This document shows positions 1-9,467 of a stretch of DNA of 64,000 nucleotides, one piece after another (the first letter of the stretch is position 1; every line of letters begins with the position of its first letter). A program made the position numbers and the translations under genes. Source of the stretch: Blastocladiella emersonii ATCC 22665 (taxonomy: Eukaryota; Blastocladiomycota; Blastocladiomycetes; Blastocladiales; Blastocladiaceae). A model generated the notes under the pieces. It saw only the letters and a list, made by a program, of their open reading frames with translations. It was not told the origin of the DNA and did no database searches. Location of the stretch: positions 1,178,001 through 1,242,000 of the forward strand of contig JANHCV010000012.1 in NCBI GenBank assembly GCA_025594325.1, read 5' to 3'.

Positions 1-600
1 AGGCGGCGCGAGACACGGGGCGGCGGAGGCGGCGACGGCGGCCTTTACGGCGAGGAACGCCTGCTTGCACTCGTTGGTCCACACGTTGCGGACGTCGAGG
101 TCAATGCGCTTGAGGTTGCGCAGCGCGTCAAGCGGGTGCATGAGGACCGCGGCGAGCGGGATGTAGGCGCGCAGGTAGTTGACAAGGCTGAGGAACTTCT
201 GGACCTGGTTGCCGGACGTTGGACGCGGCCAGTCGCGGATCGAGACGACCTTGGCCTCGGCGGGCTGCACGCCCTCGGCCGAGACGACGTGGCCGAGCAG
301 GTGCACGCGTGCGCAGTAGAAGAAGCACTTGGCGGGGTTGAGGCGGGGGTTCCACCGCGTGAGACGGTAGACGACAAGGACGAGGTGCTGCGTGTGCTCC
401 TTGACTGAGGCCAAGAAGATGACGAGATTGTCAATGAAGACGCGCACGAATGGCATGTCGTGGAAGATGTTGGACATGACAGCCTGGAACTGCGCCGAGA
501 GGGTCTTGATGCCAAACGGGCCGCGCGAAGACGACATCGGGCTGGATAGAGCTGGAATGATGTTGTCAAGGAACAGGTCTGCACGCACGGTCAGGAACGC
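1..600 (-). pseudogene. Gypsy reverse transcriptase / RNase H segment (partial)
   Basis: Read leftwards from 600, the frame gives the RT palm pattern PFGIKTLSAQFQ, then the catalytic region VFIDNLVIF, a thumb-like stretch containing LNPAKC and LLGHVVSAEG, then the connection pattern DWPRP...FLSLVNYLRAYIP and the start of an RNase H domain. This order is diagnostic of Ty3/Gypsy Pol. The catalytic motif has IDN where active elements have a second Asp (xDD), so the polymerase is probably inactive. The frame is open to the window edge, so the rest of Pol lies outside. Confidence 0.8.
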
Positions 601-838
601 CGGGTAGCACTGAGAAGGCTCGCCGCGAACGGGCGTGCGGTTCGCCGCAGCCAAACAAGCGCGCGAAGACGACATCGGGCTGGATAGAGCCGGAATGATG
701 TCGTCGAGGAACAGGTCTGCACGCACAGTCAGGAACGCCGGGTAGCACCGAGAAGGCTCGCTGCGAACGGGCGTGCGGTTCGCTGCAGCCAAACAAGCGC
801 GCAAAGACGACATCGGGCTGGATAGAGCCGGAATGATG
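523..838. repeat. 138-bp tandem repeat inside the retroelement
   Basis: A unit beginning GCGCGAAGACGACATCGGGC at 523 recurs at 661 and, with one change, at 799; the period is 138 bp and the third copy breaks off near 838. Copies differ by a few bases. The first copy overlaps the RT coding sequence (it encodes the FLDNIIPALSS stretch), so the array is a local duplication of Pol sequence at the deletion junction. Confidence 0.85.
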
Positions 839-1257
839 AGGTCAGAGATATTATTATTGTGAGCGACAAGCGCCACGTACAGGTCGCAGATGGACGCGCG
901 TGCCCAGGTCACAAAAATGCGGGCGTGCCCAGCCAGTTGGGGTCGACCGCACTGGCGCCGTCGTGCTCACGGCGCGCACCAGAGCGGGCGGGGGTGGCGA
1001 AATGCGCGACGGGACCAAGGCGGCCGCAAAGGGGATCGTCGTGGGTGACGGTGGCGGCGCGGGCCGAGGTGGGGCCGAGGCGGGAGCCAACGATGATGTG
1101 GTAGAACTTGTTGAGCAGGTGCGCGAACAGGCTGGTGGCGGACGCCGGCAGGAGGGCGAGGACACGGAGGTGGTGGGCGAGCAGGGGCTGGGAGCGGGGA
1201 ATGCAGTCGACCGCGCGGGCAGGCGAGGAGACGAACTTGGAGCGGGAGCGCTCGAGG

Positions 1258-1900
1258 TCATCCGCCAAACTTGGTCTCGAGACCCGCGGGCCAGATGGGC
1301 GCCATGGCCGCGTGGTAGTTGCGCGGGGCGCGCTTGCGCACAGTGGAGCGGGAGCGCGAGCGGGACCGGGGACGCGAGCGGGACCGGGAACGCGAGCGCT
1401 GACGCTTGTCGCTGCCGCCACGATCACGATCGTGGCGGTCGTTGGGCACGGCGAGAAGCGCGCGTGGGGCGTCGCGGGACGCGCAGTTGTCTCGGCTGGC
1501 CTTGCCCTTGTCGTAGTGGCCGTTCTTGTCGTGGGCGCTGCCGCCGCGGTGGTTGTTGTAGTTGTAGTTGTTCTTGTTCTTGTCCTTGTCCTTGTTGCCC
1601 GACTTGGTGCGCGCGGCCGGCACGGCGGACGAGGCGTCGCCAGCGTCGCCGGTGGGCGCCTTGCTGCGCGAGGCGATCTGGACGTAGCCGTGGGGGCCAA
1701 TGAGGTCAACGAGCGTGAGCGGGGTGCGCTTGGAGGTGGCGGTGCCGAGCGTGTGGCAGAGGGCGTTGTAGACGTCGTCCTCAATGCCCTTGACTGAGTT
1801 GAGGAACGAGGAGAGGAGCGCGGGAGGCAGGTGGCCAGTGGCCGGTGGGATCCAGGCAACCCCCCTCGCAGAGACGCCGGACAAACACAACGCGGTGGCG
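1258..1900 (-). pseudogene. Gag C-terminal basic/RS-rich region in shifted frame
   Basis: This open frame is offset relative to the Gag frame upstream and overlaps its end (the open stretch reaches 1977). It contains a folded-looking segment (LLSSFLNSVKGIEDDVYNAL, then TLVDLIGPHGYVQIA), a Lys/Asn/Asp-rich low-complexity stretch and long Arg-Ser alternation, as in nucleocapsid-like tails. No CCHC zinc knuckle was seen. Either a frameshift mutation split Gag, or Gag and this region were joined by programmed frameshifting. Decay is more likely given the state of Pol. Confidence 0.5.
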
Positions 1901-2620
1901 CTAGAGGGTGAGGCCCGGAGTGGCGGGGAATGAGAGGTCGAGGTAGTGGAGGATGGCGGCGCGCTCCATGTGGTCAAAGAAGTGGGCGATCAGCTGGTGC
2001 TCCTTGAGACCGGCGCCCTCGCAGACCATCGACTTGTACACAACCTGGGCGTCGTGGCTGACGGTGGTGGTGGCAGCGTTGAGCAGCTTGTACAGGTTGT
2101 GCAGCGGGTAGAGGTCGCGGAGGTTGCGGAGGAAGGTGGCTGGGTCTCGGCAGTTGCTGCGGGTTGGGTGGCGGTAGTTGATGTGGGTGCTCTCGATGTC
2201 GGCGCGCAGCTGCTTGTCAACGCTGGTGGTCGACGCAGCGGGAGCGGCTGGCAAGGCGGCGGCCGGCGCGGCCAGGGGCGCCTCGGCGGGCAGCATGTTG
2301 ACAGCGAGGTTGATGATGTTGTTGTAGCGCGAGTGCGCGGCGATGAGCGCGTCCAGCGCCTTGGCGGCCTGGGCCTGCAGCTTGGGCGGGTGGGTGGCCG
2401 ACGTGCCGTTGCCCTGGGACGGCGCGGGTTGCGCGGCGGCGTCGATGGCGGCCAAGCAGGCAGCGAATTGCTCACCGAGTAGCTGGCGCAGCTCGGCGGC
2501 GCGCGCGCGTGCGGCGGGCACGGCCTGGGGGTCCTTGGCTGCGGTGCTGCAGGTGCCGGGGAGCGCAGAGATGTCGCTGCAGAGCGCCGGCGAGATGGTG
2601 AAGGTGGGGCTTGAGGCCAT
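1901..2620 (-). CDS. Gag-like protein of the retroelement
   Basis: An ORF of 239 codons from the Met at 2620 (MASSPTFTISPALCSDISAL). Features are an N-terminal Ala/Gln-rich helical region with a Gln-Ala heptad-like stretch, a Pro/Ala linker, and a C-terminal globular part with paired aromatic/leucine residues (FLRNLRDLYPLHNLYKLLN ... HFFDHMERAAILHYLDL) resembling a capsid domain. No enzyme motif is present. It is assigned as Gag from its position upstream of the RT fragment in the same orientation and its composition; sequence alone would not prove it. Confidence 0.5.
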   Translation of the reverse strand: MASSPTFTISPALCSDISALPGTCSTAAKDPQAVPAARARAAELRQLLGEQFAACLAAIDAAAQPAPSQGNGTSATHPPKLQAQAAKALDALIAAHSRYNNIINLAVNMLPAEAPLAAPAAALPAAPAASTTSVDKQLRADIESTHINYRHPTRSNCRDPATFLRNLRDLYPLHNLYKLLNAATTTVSHDAQVVYKSMVCEGAGLKEHQLIAHFFDHMERAAILHYLDLSFPATPGLTL

Positions 2621-2839
2621 GCGGAAAACTACTTGAAAAAAATGTTGATGCTGACAGAAGGAGGCGGGAGACAAGTAGTCAGGGATGTCTATTCCTGCCT
2701 TTGGCCCCGAACCCAAGACGGGGAGAGGGGAGAATGGATAACAAAGCAGGGCGCGCTGCAGCGGGGTGCAGCGGCGCGGGAGCGAGGGATTGCGGGCGGC
2801 TCACGCGAGATCAGATAATTGATCACCGCGGTCGTGGCC

Positions 2840-3709
2840 ACATGAACGACACGCAACAGTTGCAAGCGCTGTCCGTTGCGATCGCCGCTAGAATCTGATG
2901 CGAGGCCATGCGTTAGTGCCAACGGGTTGTGGATAACGACACTAAAGAGAGCGTACCGCCAACGGGATCAAGGCAGAGACTTGGCTCGAGGGCCAAAGCG
3001 AAGCGGTAATTTCTTTTGTCCCACTGCTGAGCTGGAGTGCCGTTGCTGAGCAGGGCACGAATCAAGTACAGCGTGTGAGTGGAGGGGCGGATGGTCGCGT
3101 GAGGTTGGCGTTGAAGTACACGTACCGCTTCCACCATTGAACCTCAGCACCTTCAAACGCCTTGCCCTCGGCCACGTCAAGGCAGTAATTGACGCCGTTG
3201 TACTTGTGCATAATGCTGGCATGCGGTATAGGGTCGATCCAAAGGTTAGTTCGTCGCTGACTTGAGTCAGTTGGATAGAAGCCGTACGTTTGAGAACCGT
3301 GATTGCTGTAAATCTGGTGATTATGCGGGGAGTCTGCAAACCCTGGGTCGTTAAAGTAGCCCCACTGGTTTACGCACGCCCACATCTGCGCCTTGGCGGA
3401 CTGGCCATCTAACGCAAGCGTTGAGCGTCAGCAGTCTGCTCAGCCGCACCGGTAATGCGAGCGATCGAAAACGTACTCGCAGTGGCCTCTGAGAAGTCAA
3501 GGCAGCGGCCCGCGTTGTGCCGCCAGTCCTCAACGTGCGCCATTCCAAAGTTGTAGATCTGCCAACTAGCAAACGCAGCGGCGGTTCGTGAGCGAGGAGC
3601 ACACGAAACAGATGCCGCGCGGCGGAGCAGGCCCGTACGCGGTCGCGATCTGGGCGCCAAGGGCAAGGACCGCCACGAGGGCGAGGACAGGGTGTCGATA
3701 CATGGTCAT
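2840..3709 (-). pseudogene. Secreted ricin-B-like Cys-rich family protein, 3'-truncated (copy A)
   Basis: The start at 3709 gives a clear signal peptide (MTMYRHPVLALVAVLALGAQ then ATA). Exons with family landmarks follow: NAGRCLDFSEATAS, a QSAKAQMWAC motif (QxW position), YCLDVAEGKAFEGAEVQWWKR, NGTPAQQWDK and LCLDPVGG. The final exon starts with NGQRLQL but loses the usual WHCHGG and diverges near 2840, so the Cys-rich C-terminal domain is missing. Intact relatives are at 52133-53484 and 55991-57314. The Gypsy remnant begins 220 bp further on, so its insertion or a linked deletion probably removed the 3' end. The TATA box and signal peptide are still present. Confidence 0.7.
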
Positions 3710-3783
3710 GGTTGCGTCTGCTTCGAGGCGACGAGCGAGCGGACGGGCGGGAGCGAGGGTCGTGGGTGGGGGGCGATGCCAAC

Positions 3784-3789
3784 TTTATA
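3784..3789 (-). promoter_or_regulatory. TATA box of lectin-family copy A
   Basis: TATAAA on the minus strand, about 75 bp upstream of the start codon at 3709. The same spacing is seen before the two intact family members (TATAAA at 52062 and 55914). Confidence 0.55.
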
Positions 3790-4043
3790 CTCTCGCTCGT
3801 GGGCGTCGGGAGACGCCACCAACGAGAGCAGCTTGTGCGCTTTATGCAGAGACCCACATGGGCGCTCTATTCGTGCGCGTGCGCGCATGCAGGACTGAAG
3901 CACAAGGGCAAGGGCAAGCGCGCTGAGCCACGCACGTGCTGCTGACCGCGGGCGACGCCAAACGCGCTCAGCCAATCGCTGTCGTCTGCGCTCGGAACGC
4001 TCACGCTCTTCGCGCGCGCTATGAATCGCGTGAAACACTCCCC

Positions 4044-5095
4044 ATGAAGCAACCGGACTTGATGCAATCACTTTATGTGCTCCCTGAAACTGTCCTCGAG
4101 CGCGCGGTTGCGCTTGCGCGGGCGAGGTCGGCCATTGCGGTCGCGTGCAGCACGACGCGCGATGCCGCTCGCTCGCCTACTGTCCTGCGCGTCTGGGCGC
4201 ACCATGTCGCTCATAGCGTCACGTTCGAAGATTACGACGAAGGTCGAGACGCGCGCCTTGGCGTTCGACTTGACGACGAGTTTCCTGCTGCACGTCAGCT
4301 GCAGATGCCGTTCGTCTGGTACCTTAAGATGCGGCTCAAGGATGCTAAGCGAGGCGGTCTGCGTGTCCTGAACGACAGCAACGACTTGAGTGTCGAGCGG
4401 ACTCGCGTGCTGCACCCGTTCTCGCCGTCAGTCCTCGCGCACATTTACCGCCGCGCGCAGTCGCGACCCGCATCGCTTCTTGAAGCGTTTCGCCCTTTTG
4501 CCTATGCGATTCCAGGCACGCTTCACTCGTCGTGTGCGCTCCGCGCGGTGCCAGAGGGACTCTCGCTTCCTCACCTTTTCCTGCACGCCGGCAACGTCAA
4601 CGGCATGATTGCGTGTCTTGACTATCACGCAGCGCTGTTCCCCGGCTCGTTTCGCACCGAGCGTGCCTGTATCACCAACGTGTGGTCGAGGTTGTGATTG
4701 AGCGAGGATTTCTCGACACGCGCTGCTCTAGCATCAATATCGGCAGATCTTGTCAAGCAGGCTTGCGTTACGTACTCCATGGCGCTCGCGCTAGCGGCAA
4801 TGACCCTGTGGAATCTCGCCGCCGTCAAACGCATCCTCGACAGCGAGTATGGCGTTGACCGCAGCGACCTCATGGCCTTCTTCTCTCGGCCGCACGTCTC
4901 GAATGTCTTCCTTGACACAATGCAGTCTCATCCCCTTGCCACCGACGTTGTGCCCAACGCGATTGCGTGGCTACAGCAACAGGGCTGGCTGTACAGCAAC
5001 ATTGGCGTGCGCCTCTGCGGGTTTGCGACGCACAACCACAACCTTGCTCTCGCGCTACTGGACCGGTTCGACATGTCTACTATTCGCGCCATGAC
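4044..5095 (+). pseudogene. Host gene interrupted by the virus, left part
   Basis: Coding potential begins near the Met at 4044 (MKQPDLMQSLYVLPETVLER) and runs to the insertion point. It is alpha-helical, with repeated leucine-rich helices; no known domain was recognised. The frame has a TGA at 4695-4697, around which a different frame reads VVEVVIERGFLDT, a typical helical repeat segment; so either a short intron or an indel is present. The frame then stays open to ATGAC at 5091-5095 and continues, after the virus, at 21143. Inside the element the frame hits a stop at 5127. It is unrelated to the viral genes. Confidence 0.6.
5091..5095. repeat. Target-site duplication, left copy (ATGAC)
   Basis: ATGAC directly precedes the TG that starts the inverted repeat; an identical ATGAC follows the CA at the other end (21138-21142). 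Confidence 0.85.
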
Positions 5096-5818
5096 TGCCG
5101 TATCCCTTAAGGGATACGGCATGGGCTGACCCACCACCACCCGGGCTGACCAATTGCTTACCCCAAGCGGTCGGCGGCAGTCACTCGGGCTAACCACATG
5201 ATTGGCAATGCGTTACCCCAAGTAATATATTGAGATTTGCCGAATGCCCCAGGGATACGGCATGGGGGCGGGTGGCAGGTGGGTCACGTGGATCATGTGC
5301 AGATGAACGGCGCGTGGGCACGGCTGCGAGTCGATCTGTGAGACAAGTCCAAGAGCAGATCCCTGAGCCCGTCCCTGACCAACCGCTCGGGCTGACCGTT
5401 GCTTACCCCGAGCGGTCGGCGGCGGCTGGCAAGCGCAGCGAGACGAAGAGCAGCGCAGCTGTGGCTACCCACTGACAGAGTTCCATGGTCTGGTCCCTGA
5501 CCTGACCCCCAAGCCCATCCCCAACCACCTGCCGCAAGCGGCTGCTATGAAGCCACTCACCGTAAAGGTTCCACTTTCATGGCATATTACGACAGAGTAT
5601 ATATATACACTACCCTTTTTTGCCATGAAAGTGGAACTTTCAAAGACAAGAGGTCAGGGTATGGGGGGGAAGGTTGAGGACAAGGGAGCGTCTTAGCAGC
5701 ATCAATGTATTGGGCAGGACAGGGTCAGGCAAGGAGTGTCTTAGCAGGCAGCGTCTTAGCAGACAGGAAGGCAGCGTGGCAGGTCGTGGAGTGTCTTAGA
5801 GCTCGTTGTTGTCCTCGT
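5096..5818 (+). repeat. Left terminal inverted repeat of the PLV
   Basis: Matches the reverse complement of 20413-21137 over about 720 bp with few differences. It begins TG followed by a 22-bp perfect palindrome (CCGTATCCCTT and its mirror, 5098-5119). Inside are two copies of a motif containing TTGCTTACCCC and GCGGTCGGCGGC (near 5150 and 5400) and an AT-rich hairpin at 5568. The inner end reaches into the last codons of the primase-helicase gene, whose stop lies at 5796-5798. Confidence 0.9.
5568..5637. other. AT-rich hairpin in left TIR (candidate origin or promoter)
   Basis: Seventeen-base arms GTTCCACTTTCATGGCA (5568-5584) and its complement (5621-5637) flank a 36-base loop containing TATATATATA and a T run. 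The same structure occurs in the right TIR. Conservation in both TIRs suggests function, such as a replication origin or TIR promoter, but nothing else in the sequence proves it. Confidence 0.6.
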
Positions 5819-8807
5819 TGTTGTCCTCGTCCTCGTCCATCTCCAGGACAAACGGGGCTGGATTGGCCAGGGGTGGGGTCCAGGTCTCGTACATGACAAA
5901 GTACAGAATGTCGTCTGTCCACTTCAGGTTACTGTACTTCTTGCCGCGTACTGAGACCCGGGGTTCGTCCTTGTCTGGCACAGCAAGGCACTTGTTAAAG
6001 TAAGTGCTGAGAAGTCTGTTTAGGACTGTTGCTGTGTCACACTTGTAATACCCAAGCTTCTTGAAGTACTTGTGGATGACTTCTTCAAACTTGGCGGGGA
6101 TGGTGGCCTGGATGTTGAACTCCTTGGACGTGTGGAGGTCCATGTTGTTGTGTTCCAGGAGCTTGTGCAGGACGTGGCCCTTGTCCTTGGTGTAAAAGTG
6201 CTGGATACGCTCCATGAAGCTCTCCGCGTTGTTGTCCCAGATGATCTTCATGTTGTCCATGCTCAGACCATTGAACTTGCGGATGAAGAAGGCCTTGCGG
6301 ACGGAGAGGGAGATGGTCCAGTCCGGGTCCTTGATGGTACCTTTGCAGTAGGCGCGCATGATCTCCTTGGACGGTAGCTGGACATTTGCCCATTCAAAAG
6401 ACCAGCCCAACATCATGACATCCTTAATCTCAGGGTGCGCCTTGTAGTAGTACTCGGGGGAGTCGTCCATGACAATGTTGGCGACCTTGCGGAAGGCGTC
6501 AAAGACCTTGAGGCAGAAGGTCACAGCGGCCATCTCGTTCTCAAGATCCGTGTTCTTGACAATAGCCCGGTGAAGTTTGCCAACCGAGTCCGAGTCAATG
6601 ACCTGTAACTTGTTCATGTACGCGCTGCGGCAACCATGGCTGATCATGAACACAATCTCGTTGTCAATGGGGTAGCGCTCGCGGTAGATTGCCTGGAAGA
6701 AGTTGCGGGCAGGGACCCAGGACTCGTAGCGCGCGTACACCTTGTGGAAGACGTATGGCTTCGAAAAGTTGACCCCCACAGTGATCTTGAGGTTGGCGAT
6801 GACTATACGGACCGTATCGTCGCCCCACACAGAGTCAGGGTCAATGAGTTCCTTGTCCTTGTGGTTGGGGCGGTCGCTGTGGTAGAGCTTGATCTGCTTG
6901 CCAATCTTCCACTTCTCCTTGGCAAAGACCAGCTCGAGGTACTTGCCAAAGGTCTGCACCGGCCACTTGGTTGACTTCTTGAATGGTCGTGGGATGAAGA
7001 GGTAGAGCTTCTTGTTGGCCTTGAGGTCGGCAATGATGTTGCTCTCCATGATGTCTTCGGCGGACTTCTCCTTGTCCTTGTTGTCGGTGATGAGGCTCAT
7101 CTTGCGCGGCTCAAACTTCTTGCCGAGCGTGTTCGTGATCACCTTGATCTTACCATGGAGTATGGTCTTGATGTTGTGCTCAACAGTAAAGGAGCGGAGG
7201 ACGTCCATGGTCAGGTTCGTGACAAACGCGTCCATGAAGATACCCTTGCTGCCCTTGTGCTCGCACAGCGTCTTGAAGGCCTTGAGGTTGGCCTCGAGGT
7301 TGTTGCGAATGGTGGTTGTGTGCAACTTGGCGTCCTGGAACATCTTGAGGACCGTCTTGGACTCGTCCACCACAACAATGTCGTAGGGCTCGGTCAAGTA
7401 GTGCAGCGAGCACGGCGAGACAATGAGTCGCTTGTGATCCCCCAGTGTCTTCTTGTCCTTGATGCTGCGGTAGTTGACAAAGCCAAGCTTCTGTTTGCGG
7501 GCTTGACCCTCAGTGTTGTGGGCCAGGGTGATGCGAGGTGTGATCCAGACCACTCGCGCGTCTGGGTACTTGGCAATGTAGTTGCAAACAGCGCCCGTCT
7601 TGTTGGAGCCCATGCCCATGGCCAGCACGTTGAACTTGGCCAGGGTAATGTCATCGCAGGACAGGAACTGGTTGGGGCTGGTCACGTCCACCAGTACCTC
7701 AAGCGACTGCTCAAACTTGGCCATGGCCTTGGACTTGAACGCGGCTGGGAACCGCTTGTAGAAGATGGCCTTGACAAACGTGTCCAGCACCTGGTAGTTG
7801 TTGTTGCTGGCAATCTTGTTCCATCGGCCCCAGTGCTTTTGCATGCGCTGAGCCGAGTTGTCCTGCTGCGACGTCCATGCCCAGAACTGGTCAAATGTGA
7901 CCCCTTTGCGCATGGCCCATGTCATGATCCGCCAGATCACGTTGTTGTGGAACGCGTTCTCGGGGCTGATGGGGATGTTGTGGAGGATCTCAAGTGGCGT
8001 GGCGTCGTAGTAGAAGAAGTCGGGGTCGATCTGCACGTCCTTGAACTCAGGGATGTCAAGGTCGTAGTCAAGGCGACCCGCGTGGCGCTTGGTCCGCGCT
8101 TCCTTGGCCTTGGCAGTCACAAACTCTTCAAAGGACAGGTCCGAGACCGACGCGCAGTTGGGGTCAAAGTCGCACTGGATCAAGTGCTTGGACAGGCGGT
8201 CCTTGTTACCCGAGATCCACACGCTGGGCGTCTTCTTGGGCTTGGACTGGTTGATGCACTTCATGAAGCAGTGCTTGCTGTACACGCTGGAGTCAAAGCC
8301 AAGCTTGACATGGTCGGGGTGGCTGCAGAACAGCTTCAGGAACGGCATGTCCTTGAGCGTGGCCGTGTAGTTGCTGAGGACAATGTGCCATGACTTTTTG
8401 AGGTCCGTCTCGTAGCTGCAGACCTGGAGGTTGGCGCCGGGGAACTGGGCCAGGATGACCTTCTTGATGACGTCCAGGGTCACGTCCTTGCGGTTGCCCG
8501 GGCAGTCAATGTCAAAGTAGACTTTGGACAGGCGCTCGGGGTGGACCATCTCCTGGATGCAGCGGTTCTTGTCGAGGAGCCCGGCCAGGTCAGCTGTCTT
8601 GACCTTGGCAAAGTAGTGCGCCGCCTTGGGTTGGCCGTGGTTGTTGACGCCCTTGTCAACAAGGCGCTTGATGACCGTCTTGTTGTCTTGCAGCTCGGAC
8701 AAGAGCGTGCGCTGAGGGCCCATGTTGCTGTTGCCACCATCCTTGCCATGGAACCACTTGAGACCAAAGGCGGTGCCATGTTTACTGGGAACCTGATTGC
8801 AGACCAT
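5796..8807 (-). CDS. Primase (AEP) fused to UL9-like SF2 helicase
   Basis: Likely replication protein of 1003 aa; start chosen at the Met of MVCNQVPSKHGT (8807), because a promoter-like motif precedes it and the open frame upstream is a minisatellite. The N-terminal third carries herpes/pox-type archaeo-eukaryotic primase motifs: VYFDID (metal-binding DxD), KSWHIVL (SxH-like), and SVYSKHCFMKCINQSK. The C-terminal half resembles superfamily 2 origin-binding helicases (Herpes_ori_bp): MGMGSNKTGAV as the Walker A loop, VVVDESKT as DExx box, ITVGVNF and NFFQAIYRERYP as motifs V and VI. The Walker A loop has Asn where Gly usually precedes Lys-Thr. The tail is acidic (DEDEDNNEDNNEL) and is encoded within the TIR border. 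It probably opens and primes viral DNA for replication by a host polymerase. Confidence 0.75.
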   Translation of the reverse strand: MVCNQVPSKHGTAFGLKWFHGKDGGNSNMGPQRTLLSELQDNKTVIKRLVDKGVNNHGQPKAAHYFAKVKTADLAGLLDKNRCIQEMVHPERLSKVYFDIDCPGNRKDVTLDVIKKVILAQFPGANLQVCSYETDLKKSWHIVLSNYTATLKDMPFLKLFCSHPDHVKLGFDSSVYSKHCFMKCINQSKPKKTPSVWISGNKDRLSKHLIQCDFDPNCASVSDLSFEEFVTAKAKEARTKRHAGRLDYDLDIPEFKDVQIDPDFFYYDATPLEILHNIPISPENAFHNNVIWRIMTWAMRKGVTFDQFWAWTSQQDNSAQRMQKHWGRWNKIASNNNYQVLDTFVKAIFYKRFPAAFKSKAMAKFEQSLEVLVDVTSPNQFLSCDDITLAKFNVLAMGMGSNKTGAVCNYIAKYPDARVVWITPRITLAHNTEGQARKQKLGFVNYRSIKDKKTLGDHKRLIVSPCSLHYLTEPYDIVVVDESKTVLKMFQDAKLHTTTIRNNLEANLKAFKTLCEHKGSKGIFMDAFVTNLTMDVLRSFTVEHNIKTILHGKIKVITNTLGKKFEPRKMSLITDNKDKEKSAEDIMESNIIADLKANKKLYLFIPRPFKKSTKWPVQTFGKYLELVFAKEKWKIGKQIKLYHSDRPNHKDKELIDPDSVWGDDTVRIVIANLKITVGVNFSKPYVFHKVYARYESWVPARNFFQAIYRERYPIDNEIVFMISHGCRSAYMNKLQVIDSDSVGKLHRAIVKNTDLENEMAAVTFCLKVFDAFRKVANIVMDDSPEYYYKAHPEIKDVMMLGWSFEWANVQLPSKEIMRAYCKGTIKDPDWTISLSVRKAFFIRKFNGLSMDNMKIIWDNNAESFMERIQHFYTKDKGHVLHKLLEHNNMDLHTSKEFNIQATIPAKFEEVIHKYFKKLGYYKCDTATVLNRLLSTYFNKCLAVPDKDEPRVSVRGKKYSNLKWTDDILYFVMYETWTPPLANPAPFVLEMDEDEDNNEDNNEL

Positions 8808-8909
8808 GTTGTTATGATGAGGTAACAGAAAGGGTGACAGGACAGGTGCGTTTAAACGCGCAGGATTTAGCGTTAATGACTGTGCCCTGGGAGCCCTTGT
8901 TGGCATGGC

Positions 8910-9055
8910 CTGTCCTGTGCATTGTGTCGTTGGCCTGTCCTGTGCATTGTGTCGTTGTCCCGTCCTGGTTGGCCTGCCCTGTGCATCGTGTCCTTGTCCC
9001 GTCCTGTGCATCGTGTCCTTGTCCCGTCCTGTGCATCGTGTCCTGTGCAAGCTGG
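8910..9055. repeat. Minisatellite in leader of the primase-helicase gene
   Basis: Imperfect tandem units of about 24 bp built on CCTGTGCATCGTGTCCTTGT and the variant CCTGTGCATTGTGTCGTTG, roughly six copies. It lies between the primase-helicase start (8807) and the small gene ending at 9062. Confidence 0.75.
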
Positions 9056-9061
9056 TCAAAG

Positions 9062-9379
9062 TCAATTGAGGGAGCACCCTTCTTCAAGGGGATGTCTGGC
9101 AGGAGCCGCTTCATTGACGTGCTGTTGTACAGCTGCTGTCTTCACAGGCGCCCCTTGGACGTGCTGCAACACTGCAAGACGGGCAATAACAACACGCAGC
9201 GTCTTCATGGCCTCTGCCAGAGACTTGTCATTGCCCAGCCATGCCTTGCGTGCAGCGTCCATGGTCAAGGCCTTCACCTTGTCAAAGTCAACCACCTTGC
9301 CTCTGCAGTAAGCAATGCTAAGCAGGAACTCATCAAGGGGGTTGGGGACATGGCTGTCGCTGTCACTGTCGTAGTACAT
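9062..9379 (-). CDS. Small viral protein of unknown function (105 aa)
   Basis: Begins MYYDSDSDSHVPNPLDEFLL and is predicted helical (DKVKALTMDAARKAWLGNDKSLAEAMKTLRVVIARLAVLQ is a candidate amphipathic segment; position 30-75). It lies upstream of and in the same direction as the primase-helicase, and shares a divergent promoter region (9380-9467) with the rightward gene at 9468. No family was recognised. Its upstream sequence is AT-rich (TTAAATATATTG) and lacks the GTAAG motif seen at most other viral starts, which could mean a different expression class. Confidence 0.45.
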   Translation of the reverse strand: MYYDSDSDSHVPNPLDEFLLSIAYCRGKVVDFDKVKALTMDAARKAWLGNDKSLAEAMKTLRVVIARLAVLQHVQGAPVKTAAVQQHVNEAAPARHPLEEGCSLN

Positions 9380-9440
9380 GGTGTCCTACCATTGACGCAC
9401 AATATATTTAACGATACCGCCAAACGCACTTGAGCAGTGA

Positions 9441-9467
9441 CGCCTTCTTTTCTGGGGCTACCGTAAG
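9441..9467 (+). promoter_or_regulatory. Viral start-proximal motif before 9468 gene
   Basis: CTTCTTTTCTGGGGCTACCGTAAG immediately precedes the ATG in this region (quoted in two parts: CTTCTTTTCTGG, CTACCGTAAG). It matches the T-rich tract plus GTAA(G) found before the ATPase, capsid and small membrane protein genes. Confidence 0.6.

Larger units (their letters stand above)
1..2620 (-). mobile_element. Decayed Ty3/Gypsy-type LTR retrotransposon
   Basis: A leftward retroelement remnant. A Gag-like reading frame starts at 2620, a basic Arg/Ser-rich extension follows in a shifted frame, and a reverse transcriptase/RNase H segment runs off the left window edge. The protease and the N-terminal half of reverse transcriptase expected between Gag and RT are not visible. 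That place holds a 138-bp tandem repeat and unassigned sequence, so an internal deletion is likely. No LTR was identified at the 2620 end. Adjacent to it lies a truncated lectin-family gene whose 3' end is lost at about 2840. Confidence 0.75.

Noticed and set aside
7155-8393. Long plus-strand open frame (412 codons) opposite the primase-helicase
   Set aside because: Shadow of the real gene on the other strand: Val/Leu/Gly/Asp-rich by complementarity, no domain, no start motif.
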